Below are positions 63,577 through 64,000 of a DNA stretch of 64,000 nt, in pieces (positions within the stretch are counted from its first letter, which is position 1; each line of letters begins with the position of its first letter). This DNA comes from Paenibacillus etheri (lineage in GTDB: Bacteria > Bacillota > Bacilli > Paenibacillales > Paenibacillaceae): contig NZ_LCZJ02000037.1 in assembly GCF_001012825.1 (NCBI RefSeq), positions 265,637 to 329,636 on the forward strand, in the 5' to 3' direction. A model generated the notes under the pieces. It saw nothing but the letters and a program-made list of their open reading frames with translations. It was not told the DNA's origin and made no database searches. Made by a program: the position numbers and the translations under genes.

Positions 63577-63683
63577 GTTCAAATATAAGAAAGTATAAGT
63601 TTCACACTATACTTTATCCTTATATTTCATCAATATGCCCTCTTGCAACCCTGATTACTACTTATACTTTCTTATATTTGAAC
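63577..63683. repeat. dispersed structured repeat, copy G, rearranged with two right ends
   Basis: GTTCAAATATAAGAAAGTAT begins a perfect 23-bp inverted repeat (63577-63599 with 63661-63683). The left side is an inverted right half of the family. The right side repeats the right end in direct orientation. The left half with the three-way junction is missing and replaced by about 30 bp. The right end covers the stop of the EamA gene. Confidence 0.75.
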
Positions 63684-64000
63684 TAAACCGACTGCTTCGC
63701 GGCACGCCCTATCCGCACATTCACCAGAACGATGCTACTAACAATAAGCAGTAGACCAATTACAAGATTCAAAGTAATCTGCTCATTTAAAAAGACTACG
63801 CTAGTACCTATCGAGATCAGTGGGATCAAAAAAGTGAATGATCCGACCTTCCCTGCCTCTCCCTCGTTAATCAGCTTGAAATAAATCAGCCATCCTAGCG
63901 CGATCACAAAGACTGCAATAAACATTGTATCTGCTATAAACGTTCCACTCCAGGTGATATCGGACCACTTCTCTGTAGCAGATCCCGAAAGTAGCAAAAT
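63683..64000 (-). CDS. EamA/DMT family transporter, C-terminal part (cut by window edge)
   Basis: About 106 residues of the end of a drug/metabolite transporter. Helices are seen in FIAVFVIALGWLIYF, FTFLIPLISIGTSVVFLNEQ and LNLVIGLLLIVSSIVLVNV, including the EamA-type LNE motif in the second last helix. The start lies beyond the right edge. The stop lies inside the end of repeat G. The substrate is unknown. Confidence 0.75.
   Translation of the reverse strand: MLLLSGSATEKWSDITWSGTFIADTMFIAVFVIALGWLIYFKLINEGEAGKVGSFTFLIPLISIGTSVVFLNEQITLNLVIGLLLIVSSIVLVNVRIGRAAKQSV

Overview
The window reads as chromosomal DNA of a low-to-mid G+C Gram-positive, most probably a Paenibacillus. The signs are strong AGGAGG-type ribosome sites with frequent GTG and TTG starts, S-layer homology (SLH) domains, a lipoteichoic-acid synthase, MprF, a copper-amine-oxidase-like stalk protein, an Mhq quinone-stress cluster, and futalosine-pathway menaquinone genes. 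I saw no rRNA, tRNA, phage, insertion sequence or CRISPR-cas genes. Most of the window is ordinary accessory and housekeeping gene content; the unusual material is mainly between the genes.

Layout. 0-14 kb: oxidoreductase, nuclease-helicase, LTA synthase, MarR regulator, chemoreceptor, MHYT-GGDEF-EAL c-di-GMP protein, an ABC exporter pair, and an HxlR regulator divergent from an alcohol dehydrogenase. 14-19.5 kb: two secreted proteins, one a 1241-residue SLH-anchored protein with two thioredoxin-like domains, preceded by a leader carrying a tandemly duplicated conserved motif, each copy followed by a terminator-like hairpin. 19.5-27 kb: amino acid symporter, oxidoreductase, an operon of two UbiA prenyltransferases around an unknown protein behind a perfect Fur box, then an acetate-type transporter and a DsrE-family protein. 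27-33.5 kb: a disaccharide phosphorylase (GH65) with its ABC importer and a divergent AraC regulator. 33.5-47.5 kb: stalk/PKD surface protein, cysteine-desulfurase-like enzyme, aldo/keto reductase, a preA relic, a diguanylate cyclase, a cytoplasmic alpha-amylase, and mprF interrupted by an in-frame TGA. 47.5-54 kb: drug efflux pump, the mhqR-mhqP-mhqO-mhqD cluster with two MhqR-like operators, and mqnB-mqnD. 54-64 kb: methyltransferase, hydrolase, a two-component system, the potABCD polyamine importer, an aromatic-acid-exporter-like protein and the end of an EamA transporter.

Non-coding structure. Two systems stand out. (1) A dispersed ~100-bp structured repeat (seven copies, two of them rearranged or deleted) lies only between genes, often touching stop codons. 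It has a predicted three-way junction followed by an AT-rich hairpin. (2) Two arrays 4.4 kb apart each carry four GGGA/TCCC palindromes at nearly identical steps (50/62/51 and 51/62/51 bp), with different spacer sequences that still contain small inverted repeats. Both look like families worth genome-wide comparison. Other points are the Fur-box prenyltransferase operon, the tandem leader, the mprF nonsense codon and the preA relic.

The gene and motif calls were made by reading the sequence. No database search or folding calculation was run, so family names rest on recognised motifs, and substrates of transporters and enzymes are mostly inferred.
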